Shown piece by piece: positions 31,063 through 41,300 of a stretch of 64,000 nucleotides of DNA. Source of the stretch: Alkalibacterium thalassium (GTDB lineage: Bacteria; Bacillota; Bacilli; Lactobacillales; Carnobacteriaceae_A); the NCBI RefSeq assembly GCF_900101165.1, contig NZ_FNFK01000004.1:1-64000 (forward strand), read 5' to 3'. The translations under genes were made by a program, and so were the position numbers. Numbering within the stretch: the first letter of the stretch is position 1; every line of letters begins with the position of its first letter. Below the pieces are notes generated by a model. It was not told the DNA's origin. It saw nothing but the letters and a program-made list of their open reading frames with translations, and did no database searches.

Positions 31063-31950
31063 TTATTCTCCATCAAGACTCACGATTTCTGATTCTTCAA
31101 CTGGTTCAGTTACATCAGCGCCTAAGAATTCCATAGACAATTCTGAAACCGTTCCGTCATCCATCAGTTCCTGAAGGGTTTCACTCAGACGATCTCTTAA
31201 GGACGTGTTGCCTTTTAAGACAGCCATCGCGCTTTCAGTGGCGTGGAATTTCACATCTTCAGCAATCGTCAGTTGGTCGTCACCGAATTCGTTCAAGGTG
31301 TTAAGCAGGACCAGGTAGTCATTCAGATATGCATCCTGGTTGCCGTTAATGACATCTCTAAGAATAGCTTCAACTCCACCGTCGTATGCCGTACCATTTG
31401 CTCCAATATTGTCCGCAAAGATCGCATAGTTACTAGTCAGTGACCCAACTGCAACGTCGACACCTTCCAGGTCATAAGCAGAGTCGAAACGGTCTGCGTC
31501 TTCCTGTCTGACGATAACTGATCCATAGGAGAATTTATGTGGATCAACAAAATCGAAAATTTCAAGGCGTTCTTCAGTGATGGCAAAGTCGTGTGCTGCC
31601 ACATCAATTTGTCCATTTCTCAGTGAAGGAAGGATCCCGTCGAAATCCATTGTTTCGAATTCAACTTCAAGGTCCAGTCTTTCGCCGATTTCTCTGACCA
31701 GTTCAACTTCGAAACCAGTTAGTTCATTGTTTTCATCAAAGAATGTGATCGGAGCGTACGTGCCGGATGTTCCGACTGTCAGGACGCCTTCTTCTTCAAT
31801 ATCAGCCCATGATGTTTCTTCTGCTGTATCTTCCCCATGTTCTTCCTGAGCTGTATCTGTTTCGGCATCGTCTCCGTTATCAGCTGGTCCACAAGCCAGA
31901 AGGAATCCACTCACAGATAGAATACCAGTATATAATAATTTCTTTTTCAT
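31063..31950 (-). CDS. Amino-acid ABC transporter, substrate-binding lipoprotein
   Basis: 295 residues. Lipoprotein signal with lipobox FLLACG, a short acidic linker, then a type II periplasmic binding fold (VLTVGTSGTYAPITFFDENN, GFEVELVREIGERL, IDVAAHDFAITEERLEIFDF). The start at 31950 is eight bases after AGGGGA and gives a normal lipoprotein signal; an in-frame ATG eight codons earlier lacks a ribosome-binding site. The domain resembles cystine/polar amino-acid receptors. The protein is strongly acidic, as are other exported proteins here. Confidence 0.9.
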   Translation of the reverse strand: MKKKLLYTGILSVSGFLLACGPADNGDDAETDTAQEEHGEDTAEETSWADIEEEGVLTVGTSGTYAPITFFDENNELTGFEVELVREIGERLDLEVEFETMDFDGILPSLRNGQIDVAAHDFAITEERLEIFDFVDPHKFSYGSVIVRQEDADRFDSAYDLEGVDVAVGSLTSNYAIFADNIGANGTAYDGGVEAILRDVINGNQDAYLNDYLVLLNTLNEFGDDQLTIAEDVKFHATESAMAVLKGNTSLRDRLSETLQELMDDGTVSELSMEFLGADVTEPVEESEIVSLDGE

Positions 31951-32005
31951 AAATAAAATCCCCTTTTTAATCAAATCATCTCTATGATTTATACATTTTC
32001 AGCAT

Positions 32006-32039
32006 ACAAAAGCACTGGATGTTAAATCAATCCAGTGCT
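32006..32039 (-). terminator. Terminator of the malT-mapP operon
   Basis: AGCACTGGAT (32011-32020) and ATCCAGTGCT (32030-32039), a perfect 10-bp stem; TTTTGTATG follows on the minus strand. Confidence 0.85.
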
Positions 32040-32084
32040 TAATATAGCATGTTTTCATTGTCTTGTCACTTACTTTCTCTAACT

Positions 32085-32936
32085 TTAAGTAAGCTTTAAC
32101 TTTACTAGAGCCTCCACACCGAAGTGATCACTCACGACCGGTCCATTTTTTCCGTCGAAAGTCACTTGGTACTGTTCGATGTCAAAGCCTTTCCCGGCAA
32201 AAATATAGTCGATCCGTTTAAGATCCGAGTGGCCTTCCCATCCGTCAATTTCCTTCTCTACGGTTGCTTCACCTATCTTCACGTCCGCTGTTTCAAAAGC
32301 ATCATTCAGGAAAGGGGCCGAGCGTCTGACCAGTGCATAGCCCTCATTCTGGACTGAGGAGTCATTATTGAAATCGCCCATGACTATGGCGGTTTCTCTT
32401 TCATCAGGACGGATCATGTCCAGCGTCTGCATCCATTCATGCTCAAACAGCTGCCTGCCATTCCCGTCAGTCCACCAGGAATAATGAGCGGACAGAACTA
32501 CCCATTGTCTATCCTGATGATCAAAGGAGGCTTTCAGCACTTTCCGTGTGTAGTGACTGGTATAGTCCTCTGATTCAGAGACCAGCTGACTTTCTGCTTT
32601 GAACGGGACTTTAGAGAGAATCGCCACGCCTTCGTCATACAGGTCATACCCGACATGATTGGCTGCCCAGCTCCAGTAGTAAGTCAGATCAAGACGCTTC
32701 AGCTTCTTGACCAACAGCCGGGCAAAATTATCTTCTTTTATTGGAACAGCACATACTTTTTCTTCAGGAGCAATGAAAGTATCATCTTTGATTCCCTTGG
32801 CATCGATCGTCTGATTGACCTCCTGAAGAGCAATAACGTCATATTCTGATTCTGCAAGCTGCTCAGCTAGAGCATCCAGCTTTTCATAAGGGTCGTCTTC
32901 CATCCACGCGTGAGTATTCAATGTTAAGACTTTCAT
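32085..32936 (-). CDS. mapP: Probable maltose-6'-phosphate phosphatase (EEP family)
   Basis: 283 residues of the endonuclease/exonuclease/phosphatase fold: LTLNTHAW at the N terminus, IALQEVNQT with the metal-binding Glu, MGDFNNDSS, and the C-terminal SDHFGVEA. In Enterococcus faecalis the gene just after malT encodes a phosphatase of this fold, MapP, that dephosphorylates maltose-6'-phosphate. The gene here follows a MalT-like PTS gene by 15 bases, and the product maltose can be used by the maltose phosphorylase encoded at 48121. The name rests on fold plus context; another sugar phosphate could be the substrate. Confidence 0.8.
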   Translation of the reverse strand: MKVLTLNTHAWMEDDPYEKLDALAEQLAESEYDVIALQEVNQTIDAKGIKDDTFIAPEEKVCAVPIKEDNFARLLVKKLKRLDLTYYWSWAANHVGYDLYDEGVAILSKVPFKAESQLVSESEDYTSHYTRKVLKASFDHQDRQWVVLSAHYSWWTDGNGRQLFEHEWMQTLDMIRPDERETAIVMGDFNNDSSVQNEGYALVRRSAPFLNDAFETADVKIGEATVEKEIDGWEGHSDLKRIDYIFAGKGFDIEQYQVTFDGKNGPVVSDHFGVEALVKLKLT

Positions 32937-32951
32937 TTGTACACTCCTTTT

Positions 32952-35141
32952 TTATTCCATTACTGACCCAATAAGGTCCGCTGCTTTACATTCTCCAGTT
33001 GCCTTAAGGTTAATTATCTGTCCATCAGTCAAGTTCGTAAAGACTATGAGTACCGCTGTATCCTTATCGGCTTTGCTTATTGCCTCGCGGTCCATTTGAG
33101 CCAGCTCATCGCCCGCTTTCAGTGTCTGTCCTTCTTCAACAAATAGCTCGAATCCCTGACCGTTTAATTCTACCGTATCAATTCCCATGTGTACAAGCAC
33201 ATCGATCCCCTCTTCTGTCTGGATTCCGATTGCATGTTTAGTAGGGAATATACTGGTGATTGAACCTGAAACAGGTGAAACGATTCTATCCGATGAAGGG
33301 ATGATGACATAGCCGTCGCCCATCATTTTCTGAGAGAAGACGTCGTCCGGTGCTTCAGTGATCGGCTGTACGTTTCCGTCTGCAACACTGTAGACAGCTG
33401 TTTTTTCTGATTGATTTGTTGAAGATTCCCTCGTCTGATTATGAGCTGTGTCTTCTGCTAATGCCTTATTCTCATCGATCGTTGAGGGAGGAATGTCTAC
33501 ATTCGTTTCAAGTACATCCAGAATATCGGATTTCAGTACATCCGCTTTCGGTCCATATATCGCCTGAACACCAGTGTCTTTATGAACAAGCCCCATCGCT
33601 CCAGCTTTTTTCCAGTTCGCTTCGCTGCCTACTTTATTCGTATCCTTAACTGATACACGCAGTCTAGTCATACAGGCATCCACATCAGAAATATTGTCTT
33701 TTCCACCTAATAAATGAATGATATTGTACACCTGCTGAGAAGCATCCACTGCCTGAGCTGCATCCGACCCGCTTGCTTCTCCCTCATAATTTCCTTTACG
33801 ACCAGGCGTGGCATACTGGAATTTACGAATAAGGAAATCTGCCAGGAAGTAAGTGCCGACTGCAAACAGGACAGTGACCCACAGGAAGTTGATCAAGTCG
33901 AGGCCAAGACCCGCTCTCAATGCAAGTGGTGTACGAGTCAGAAGCTCGATATTTCCGAAGGCGTGGATTCTTAGATTAACAATATCCGCCATGGCAAAAG
34001 CTGCCCCCTGAATCAGTGCATAGATGCCGTAGAGCGGCATTGCTGCAAACATGAACATGAACTCAAGCGGCTCAGTAACACCTGTAAGAAAAACTGCCAG
34101 TCCGGCAGACAAGTACATCGATTTATACTGCTCGCGCTTATCTTTATCGACATTTTTATACATCGCATAAGCCAGTCCCATTAAAATACCTGACGATCCA
34201 ATCATTTGACCTACTTTAAAGCGAGCTGGTACGAAATTTTCCAAGGCATACTGATATGTGCTGGTATCTCCAGCAGCATCAAGGTTGACCAGGTCCCGTG
34301 CCCATGCCAGCCACAACGGATCCTGTCCAAATACCAACGCACCTTCCTGCGCTCCACTCAGCACCTCGTAGGTTCCTCCAAGTGGTGTATAGTTGATTGG
34401 AATGGTCAGCATATGATGCAGACCGAACGGCAGCAATAGTCGTTCCAGAGTCCCGAAAAGGAAGGGAGCCAAGACAGGGGCTGTATCCTGTGATTCAGCG
34501 ATCCATACCCCGAAACTGTTGATTCCGCCTTGGATGACCGGCCAGACAATTGAAAGCACAACGGCCGCAATCAGTGACCATAAAATCACAACGAAAGGAA
34601 CGAAACGCTTACCATTGAAGAATGACAAAGCATCCGGTAATTTTCTGAAGTTGTAGTATTTATTGAATGCCATCGCACCCATGAATCCGGCAATGATTCC
34701 GACGAACACACCCATATTTAGTGCCGGCGCTTCCAGAACTGATGTAAAGTACCCATCGACCGGAATCTCTGTCCCGAATAGCGTCTGCGTGACTGCTGAT
34801 TCATCTGCAAGCATGTCTCCAGTGACGCCGAAAATTGCTCCGGTGATCCGATTGATCAGAATAAAACTGATTCCGGCAGCAAAGGCTCCACCAGCTTTAT
34901 CTTTGGCCCAGCTTCCACCAATAGCCAGAGCAAAGAGGATATGCAGGTTTCCAATAATCGCCCACCCAATATTCTCGATTACGCTTCCAAAAGCAACCAG
35001 GGCTGTCAGGTCAGGGTTGATCAGCGGAATTGATCCACCGATACTGATCATCAGACCGGCTGCCGGCATAACGGCAATGACACCCATCAGGGCTTTTCCG
35101 AATTTCTGCCAGAACTCAAAGTTCATTATCTTTTTCATCAT
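32952..35141 (-). CDS. malT: PTS permease EIICBA, maltose type (MalT-like)
   Basis: 729 residues. EIIC membrane domain at about 1-440 (FGTLERLLLPFGLHHMLTIP; FLTGVTEPLEFMFMFAA), EIIB at about 465-550 with phospho-Cys490 in DVDACMTRLRV, a linker, and EIIA at about 600-729 with phospho-His651 in VLVHMGIDTVELNG. It takes up and phosphorylates a glucoside. A MapP-like gene follows and glucokinase and an oligo-glucosidase precede it, which fits maltose rather than free glucose. It ends 13 bases before mapP's start region and begins 13 bases after glcK. Confidence 0.85.
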   Translation of the reverse strand: MMKKIMNFEFWQKFGKALMGVIAVMPAAGLMISIGGSIPLINPDLTALVAFGSVIENIGWAIIGNLHILFALAIGGSWAKDKAGGAFAAGISFILINRITGAIFGVTGDMLADESAVTQTLFGTEIPVDGYFTSVLEAPALNMGVFVGIIAGFMGAMAFNKYYNFRKLPDALSFFNGKRFVPFVVILWSLIAAVVLSIVWPVIQGGINSFGVWIAESQDTAPVLAPFLFGTLERLLLPFGLHHMLTIPINYTPLGGTYEVLSGAQEGALVFGQDPLWLAWARDLVNLDAAGDTSTYQYALENFVPARFKVGQMIGSSGILMGLAYAMYKNVDKDKREQYKSMYLSAGLAVFLTGVTEPLEFMFMFAAMPLYGIYALIQGAAFAMADIVNLRIHAFGNIELLTRTPLALRAGLGLDLINFLWVTVLFAVGTYFLADFLIRKFQYATPGRKGNYEGEASGSDAAQAVDASQQVYNIIHLLGGKDNISDVDACMTRLRVSVKDTNKVGSEANWKKAGAMGLVHKDTGVQAIYGPKADVLKSDILDVLETNVDIPPSTIDENKALAEDTAHNQTRESSTNQSEKTAVYSVADGNVQPITEAPDDVFSQKMMGDGYVIIPSSDRIVSPVSGSITSIFPTKHAIGIQTEEGIDVLVHMGIDTVELNGQGFELFVEEGQTLKAGDELAQMDREAISKADKDTAVLIVFTNLTDGQIINLKATGECKAADLIGSVME

Positions 35142-35154
35142 TTATTCTCCTATT

Positions 35155-36159
35155 CTACAAGTTGACGTTTTCATTTTGTCCAACGGCTTCCACTCTATCT
35201 TTTAGAGCAAACGCCAGGGATGCGGCGCCAAGTACGCCCGCTTCGTTTTCAAGTGATGCCGTTCTGATTGCCGTGCGTGTGGCAATCGTCGGAAATGCAT
35301 GGCGTTCAAAGTGCGGCGTCACGTAATCGAGCAGCAGCTGCCCGGCTCTGGACACCCCGCCCCCAAGAACAATCGTTGACGGGTTCAGGATATTGGCAAT
35401 ATTAGCACAAGCCTTTCCCAGATAGCTACCCACCTTATTCAGAACATCATCTGCTAATGGATCATTTAATCTAGCCTGATCGAATACTATCTTCGCTGTG
35501 ACCGGCTGACTGTTCCATATTTTCTGAGCCAACTGTGACTCCCCGATATACTGCTCAGCCTCTTTTCTGGCAACATTGACGATACCAGTCGCACTGGCTA
35601 CTGTTTCCAGACAGCCTACCTGACCGCACGTACAGTGAAAACCGTCTGCATCGACTTTGACATGACCAATTTCTCCAGCAGTATCATGTGCTCCATGAAC
35701 CAGCTCCCCGTTGACGATCACTCCGCCCCCGACACCGGTTCCTAGAGTCAGAAAGACCACATGTGGCTCATTTTGTCCGGCTCCCAGCCACTGCTCTCCC
35801 AGAGCGGCAACGTTTGCATCATTGTCCAACTCAAATGGAATTCCTAGTGCACCTTCGATTTCTTCACGGACATGGACCGTTTCAGTCCAGTTCAAATTAT
35901 AGGCACCGGTCACTGTCCCTTCAGACCTGTTCACAGATCCAGGTGACCCCATTCCGATTGCTGAAATATCTTCAGCCGTAAGTGCCTGTTCGCTCATTTT
36001 TTCCTGAATCGACTGAATGATTGTAGGAACGATACTGCGCCCTTTGTTATGGACAGGAGTGGGAACGGCCCACTGAGTGATCGTTTCCCCTTTCCGTGCC
36101 AGAAAGGCAAATTTAATCGTCGTTCCACCTAAGTCGATGCCAATCGCTAATTTTTCCAT
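35155..36159 (-). CDS. glcK: Glucokinase (ROK family)
   Basis: 334 residues. Phosphorylates free intracellular glucose, here the product of maltose phosphorylase and glucosidases. The N-terminal GIDLGGTTIKFAFL and the ROK zinc site CTCGQVGCLETVAS identify it. LTLGTGVGGGVIVNG is the phosphate-binding segment. It sits in the operon between the oligo-glucosidase (15-base gap) and malT. Confidence 0.93.
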   Translation of the reverse strand: MEKLAIGIDLGGTTIKFAFLARKGETITQWAVPTPVHNKGRSIVPTIIQSIQEKMSEQALTAEDISAIGMGSPGSVNRSEGTVTGAYNLNWTETVHVREEIEGALGIPFELDNDANVAALGEQWLGAGQNEPHVVFLTLGTGVGGGVIVNGELVHGAHDTAGEIGHVKVDADGFHCTCGQVGCLETVASATGIVNVARKEAEQYIGESQLAQKIWNSQPVTAKIVFDQARLNDPLADDVLNKVGSYLGKACANIANILNPSTIVLGGGVSRAGQLLLDYVTPHFERHAFPTIATRTAIRTASLENEAGVLGAASLAFALKDRVEAVGQNENVNL

Positions 36160-36174
36160 CCGCTTCTCCTTTGA

Positions 36175-37872
36175 TTAAAGAACGTAATAGTTTGGATCGT
36201 GCCAAATTTTCTGTTTGGTTACTTTATACACACGTGATTCATATGGACGCAGCGTCATGACTGCATTCTGAGCATCCGTAACGGTATAATTGCTTAACTT
36301 CAAGTCTCCAAGATCCAGTTCCTCACTCAGGTCCAAATCAGTCGTCTCGTTGAACAGATTGACAATCACGACATATTCCACCCCTTCGTATGCGCGAAGG
36401 TAGGCGTAGACCTTGTCATGCTCCTCAGCAATCAGCTCATAATGTCCGTAGATCAGAGCAGGCGTGGTCTGTCTCATCTGAATCATCTTCTTGTAGAAAT
36501 GATAGATCGAATCCGGATCATTCAGAGCCTGTTCCACGTTGATATCCGGATAATTCGGATTGACGCCGAGCCATGGTTGTCCTGTTGTGAACCCGGCTTG
36601 AGGCGCATTTGACCACTGCATCGGTGTGCGTGAATTGTCCCGTCCGTTCTTCCAGATGTATGCCATGATTTCTTCGTGCGTCGAGCCATTTTTCGTTTCA
36701 ATGTTATACATGTTGATCATGCCGACATCATCGTAGTCCTCGATCGAGTCGAACTGTACATTCGTCATACCGATTTCCTGACCCTGATAGATGAATGGCG
36801 TGCCCTGCATGAAGAAATAGAATGTCGCCAAGGCTTTCGCAGAAGTTTTTCGCAGATCTGCATCATTGCCCCAGGTTGATACGCTTCTCGCCAGGTCATG
36901 GTTTTCAATAAATAACGCGTTCCATCCACGACCGTCTAGGCCTTTCTGCCAGCGGGTCATGACCTCTTTCAATTCCTTCAAGTCAAGTCCGTCGCCATTC
37001 GCTCCCCATAAACCAAGGTGCTCGAACTGGAAAATCATGTTGAAGTAGCCATTCTCTTCGCCTACCCAGCGGTCTGCATCCTGAATCCTTACTCCATTCG
37101 CTTCCCCGACAGTCATGACATCATAGTTGCTGATTGTACGCTCCGCAAACTCCGATAGAAACAGATCGATGCCCGGCTGATTCATGTGTCCGTCAAAGGA
37201 AGGCACGTAATCCTGGTTCAGCGGGTTAGGCATATTCGGATAGCCGTTCTTTTTCTTGATATGTGAAATGGCATCTACTCTGAACCCATCGATTCCCTTG
37301 TCCAGCCACCAGTTGACCATTTCGTATAAGCGTTCTCTGACCTTTGGATTTTCCCAGTTCAAGTCAGGCTGCTTTTTTGAAAATACGTGCATATAGTACT
37401 CGCCTGTTTTTTCATCATATTCCCAGACCGACCCACCGAAGATCGACTCCCAGTTATTAATTTCGGAGCCATCCGGTTTTGCCGGATGCCAGATGTAAAA
37501 ATCACGGTAGGGGTTATCTTTAGATGATCGGGATTCGATAAACCACTCATGCTCATCAGAGGTATGGTTGATGACCAGATCCATAATGATTTTCATGCCA
37601 CGCTTATGCACTTCTTCAAGCAGTTCGTCAAAATCAGCCATCGTTCCAAATTCTTTCATAATCCCGTGATAATCACTGATATCGTATCCGTTATCATCAT
37701 TAGGCGACTCGTAAACAGGGCTGACCCAGATCACATCGATCCCCAGATCCTTGATGTAATCAATCTTTTCAATAATGCCTCTTAAATCTCCAATACCGTC
37801 TCCATTTGAATCATAAAAACTGCGCGGATAAATCTGATACGCGACCGCTTTCTTCCACCATTGCTTTTTCAT
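36175..37872 (-). CDS. Oligo-1,6-glucosidase / alpha-glucosidase (GH13)
   Basis: 565 residues. Cytoplasmic exo-glucosidase. GH13 region I DLVINHTSDEHEWF, region V QPDLN (typical of oligo-1,6-glucosidases), region II GFRVDAISHI with the nucleophile Asp, region III VGEANGV with the acid/base Glu, and region IV FIENHDLAR are all intact. It lacks a signal peptide. It opens an operon with glcK, malT and mapP and is preceded by a good promoter and the LacI-type operator shared by three promoters in this region. Substrates could be isomaltose, panose or maltose. Confidence 0.9.
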   Translation of the reverse strand: MKKQWWKKAVAYQIYPRSFYDSNGDGIGDLRGIIEKIDYIKDLGIDVIWVSPVYESPNDDNGYDISDYHGIMKEFGTMADFDELLEEVHKRGMKIIMDLVINHTSDEHEWFIESRSSKDNPYRDFYIWHPAKPDGSEINNWESIFGGSVWEYDEKTGEYYMHVFSKKQPDLNWENPKVRERLYEMVNWWLDKGIDGFRVDAISHIKKKNGYPNMPNPLNQDYVPSFDGHMNQPGIDLFLSEFAERTISNYDVMTVGEANGVRIQDADRWVGEENGYFNMIFQFEHLGLWGANGDGLDLKELKEVMTRWQKGLDGRGWNALFIENHDLARSVSTWGNDADLRKTSAKALATFYFFMQGTPFIYQGQEIGMTNVQFDSIEDYDDVGMINMYNIETKNGSTHEEIMAYIWKNGRDNSRTPMQWSNAPQAGFTTGQPWLGVNPNYPDINVEQALNDPDSIYHFYKKMIQMRQTTPALIYGHYELIAEEHDKVYAYLRAYEGVEYVVIVNLFNETTDLDLSEELDLGDLKLSNYTVTDAQNAVMTLRPYESRVYKVTKQKIWHDPNYYVL

Positions 37873-37934
37873 TTATATTCGTCACTCCATATTCCTGAGA
37901 TACTCTATACCCTGTCAATTATGACAACAGACTA

Positions 37935-37989
37935 ATATTATCTTCTGAATAAACGGCTTTCAATACTTTTCTGCCTGTTATCGGTATCA
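37935..37989 (-). promoter_or_regulatory. Promoter with upstream LacI-type operator (malT operon)
   Basis: Minus-strand -35 TTGAAA (37958-37963), 17 bp, -10 TAATAT (37935-37940). TGTTATCGGTATCA (plus strand, 37976-37989) lies 12 bp upstream of the -35. It is a near-palindrome with a central CG, the type bound by LacI-family proteins, and recurs at 45346 and 52422. Confidence 0.75.
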
Positions 37990-38039
37990 GAATGGATATA
38001 TGAAAAATGGATTAGTGAGACGTCGCTTTATGGCGGGGC

Positions 38040-38230
38040 ACATCGATGCTGGAACATGTATTGGGACCAGTTCGAGAGACTTTTAGATACGAGTTTGATG
38101 TGGGCAGCAACTCGGAACCAGCTCGGTGGTTCGTTACTGCTTGAGTTGATCGCAAGATCCATCTTAGAACCCACTCAGAAGAAATCATATCTCGAGTCGA
38201 TCCCGCTGAGCTCGACAGATTCCCCCAAGC
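38040..38230. repeat. Short tandem array A', same family as array A
   Basis: Three to four diverged units with starts at about 38040, 38091, 38143 and 38194. The unit at 38143 (GAGTTGATCGCAAGATCCAT, then CTTAGAACCCACTCAG) is clearly related to array A at 20 kb; the others keep GAGT and the period. The rest of the 460-base gap holds only the promoter and the amylase terminators. Confidence 0.85.
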
Positions 38231-38242
38231 AGCAGACATAAG

Positions 38243-38325
38243 AAAAAGCAGTAAGCACCTTCTTAAATCCTAGGCTGCTCACTGCTTTTCATTCAATGTC
38301 TATAGAGCTGGGGCATACCCCAGCT
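38243..38325 (-). terminator. Two consecutive hairpins after the amylase gene
   Basis: AGCTGGGG/CCCCAGCT (38306-38325) is followed on the minus strand by a second stem, AGCAGTGAGCA pairing TGCTTACTGCT (38248-38289), with a T run at 38243-38247. The first has a T-rich tract on the plus side. Confidence 0.85.
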
Positions 38326-38332
38326 TTCTTTC

Positions 38333-41300
38333 TTATGTCTTATTTTTCTTTTTGATCTGTCTGACCGCGACCCCTGTCAAAAGGCTCACTAGGCCGACTG
38401 CTCCGACTGTCCAGAGCATTGTTGCCGTAGAAGGAAGTCTTTCTCCATTCCGATCACCAGTTTGGGATTTAGAAGAATCGCCTTCCGATTCGGTAGTCTC
38501 CTCACCATTAGGATCATCTAATGGACCATCTGAATGACCTTGATCGCTATCAGCTGTGGAATCTTCACTATCCTGACCAGCACCAGGATTCTCAGACGAA
38601 TCAGTATGGTCTGCCGATTGACCATCACCCTCGGCATCTCTTTCTGAATCAGCTATTTCTTCTCCACCTGAGACAGGATCGTCGCCATCGGATTCCTGAT
38701 CTGTTCCTGGTCCAGATTCTCCATCGGGCTGTTCCCCGTTGCCTGGGTCAGTTGCTTCTTCATCATCCTCGGTTTCTTCTACCGGTTCTTCTGAATCATC
38801 CGGTGTTTCGATTTCTTCCGCAATCAGTGACCCGTTGTCCACTGTAAGAAGTGCTGTTCCGCCGTCTGCCATGGCTGGCAATGTAAATGTGATGATCTGG
38901 CTATCACCCGTCTCTTCAGCCGAGTACTGGCTGTCTGAATAATGATCCATCACGATGACGTCGCTGCTATCCACTCCCACAGAAATCAGCTGCTCCTCTT
39001 CGGATGTATTGAAGGCAAGAAACACTGATTCATCTTCCAGAGCCCGTTCGACGATCATCCAGTCCTCGTCTTCTGAAGTCAGGAAAGTCTCCCTCGTTCC
39101 TCTGGAAAGCAGTTCGCTGAATTCATTTCTAAATCCGATGACTTTCTGATAATGCGTCAGGATATGATTACCTTCAATCAAATCCCAGCCGAAGTCATAG
39201 CGGTTGTCGTATACAGGCCAGTTATTCGGTCCGGATTGACCCAGTTCTTCACCGTAATAAATGACCGGCTGACCTTTTGCTGTCATTTGTAGAGATGCAG
39301 CCAGTTTCAGCTGACCTTCGTCGCCGCCAAGTGCATACAGGAACCCGGCTTCGTCGTGACTGCCTAAAAATTGGCCGAGTGTTGCATCACTAGTTAATGC
39401 ATTGTTTCGCTCAATCAAAATATCATTTGCAGCAGTCAGATTTCCTCTAACAAAGTTTCTTGCATAGTCTTTGAATGAAAAGTCCAGTAAGCTGTCCATT
39501 GTTCCAGTATTCAAGTAACCATGGTCATTTCTATAATTCGCGCCCCATGATTCACCGATTAGTTTAAATGCGGGGTCTCTTTCTACCAGTTCATTCTTGA
39601 AGTGCTGCCATGTTGTATCGTCCACGTGTTTCACTGTGTCGACACGATAACTTGAAATGGCATTTCCATTAGGGGTGGTTGACTTAGTAATCCAGTCAGC
39701 CTGCCACTCCACCAGCTGTTCTCTCACTTCATGGTCTTCTGTGATGAAATCAGGCAAGCCTGCCAGTTCCATTGTTAGATCATTACTGCCGCCTGTTTCT
39801 CTGATCATGCCGTCAAAACGTGCACGATCTTCGTCGGTCGGGTAGCCTGCCGGCGGATTCTCTACACCATCATTTGGATGCATTCCGTAGCCTGGGTGAT
39901 TCAATACCACGTCTACCATGATACTGATGTCTCGTTCCGCAGCACGGTCAATCAGTTCGTGAAATTCTGCAAGTGTTCCTAAATGTGGATTTAACTCTTC
40001 AAAATCTTTAGCCCAGTAGCCATGGTAAGCATAGTAGCTGCCGTTATCCGGGTCTGCGTACGATACATCATACGCTACATTTTCAACAATCGGAGTAATC
40101 CAGATAGTTGAAACACCTAACTCATCCAAGTAATCCAGGTTTTCTGTGACACCTTTAAAGTCTCCACCCTGATACGTTCCACGAGGGTTGTCGGCATTTT
40201 CATAGTTCAAGCCGTACGGATCATTGTTCGTCGGATCCCCGTCAGCAAAGCGGTCGGTAAGCATAAAGTAGATGATTTCTTCATCCCAGTCCCGTTCACC
40301 TTCTGCCTTGTTCCGCTCACTGATTGTCACGTCAGTTTGCGCAGTATAACGTCCGTTGTTTTCATCCCAGACGTTGACGGTTATTGGGTATGTTCCCGGC
40401 TGGATTGTGTGATCAGCTGATAGGGTCACCCGGTTCAGTTCAGGAGAAATAACTAGATCAGACGGTCCCCCGATCGATGAGACATCCGCTGAAATGCGTG
40501 ATACCTCAAGGTCAGACTGATTATCGATCGTGACATCAAGAAGTCCGTGTTCGTTGTAGCTGAATGCCCGGCTGACTGAAGCAGACACTCTGATGTCCTC
40601 GACTCCCTCAGATTCTTCCGGTCCGTCCTCTTCATCTGATCTGTAAAAAGGATTAGTAAAGGCTTGAGTTGGGTCATCAGCTGTGACAAAGACCTGATTC
40701 ATCGTATCAAATGAGGCGAACCGTAAGTCCTCCGTCAGCTTGTCTTCTCCATCCGACAGATTAACAACTAAAAAGCCGACTGACTGGGCAGATTCATTGA
40801 CTGGAAGATCGATGTAGGCTCCGTGCGGGCCGACCTGATTATTTGAAAATGGAATGGCGTCATTAGGCCACTCACTAGGCTGATTCGGTGCATCTCCCCA
40901 GAACCATACCCCGTAATCCTCATAGTTCACGGCGTCGTTTAGGTAGTGAATACGCAGAGCCGGTGTCTCAAAGTCGACTGGAACATAATAATAGACAGAT
41001 CCATCAGCTCTGATCCAGACTTCTTCAACTTCCGGGAACAATGTAATGATAATGTCTTCCTCAATATATCTTGTTCCATCTCCGAATACAGGAATCAGAC
41101 CGATTTCTTCAGCATCCGCCTGTATTGCAATGTCCTGATAGTAACCAAAGTCAGTCTGATCAGATTCTGAAAAAGACGAACCGGACGGCCAGGAAGACAC
41201 GTCCTCAGATTTCGTCAGCACATCTCCCCACATCCATAACGAGAGATCATTATCAATTTCATCCGTTTCAAGATGTACCCGAAGCATCCGCTCAGTCTCG

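Noticed and set aside
32085-32936. DNA-repair exonuclease
   Set aside because: The fold is shared by nucleases and phosphatases, but its position 15 bases after malT matches MapP of Enterococcus.
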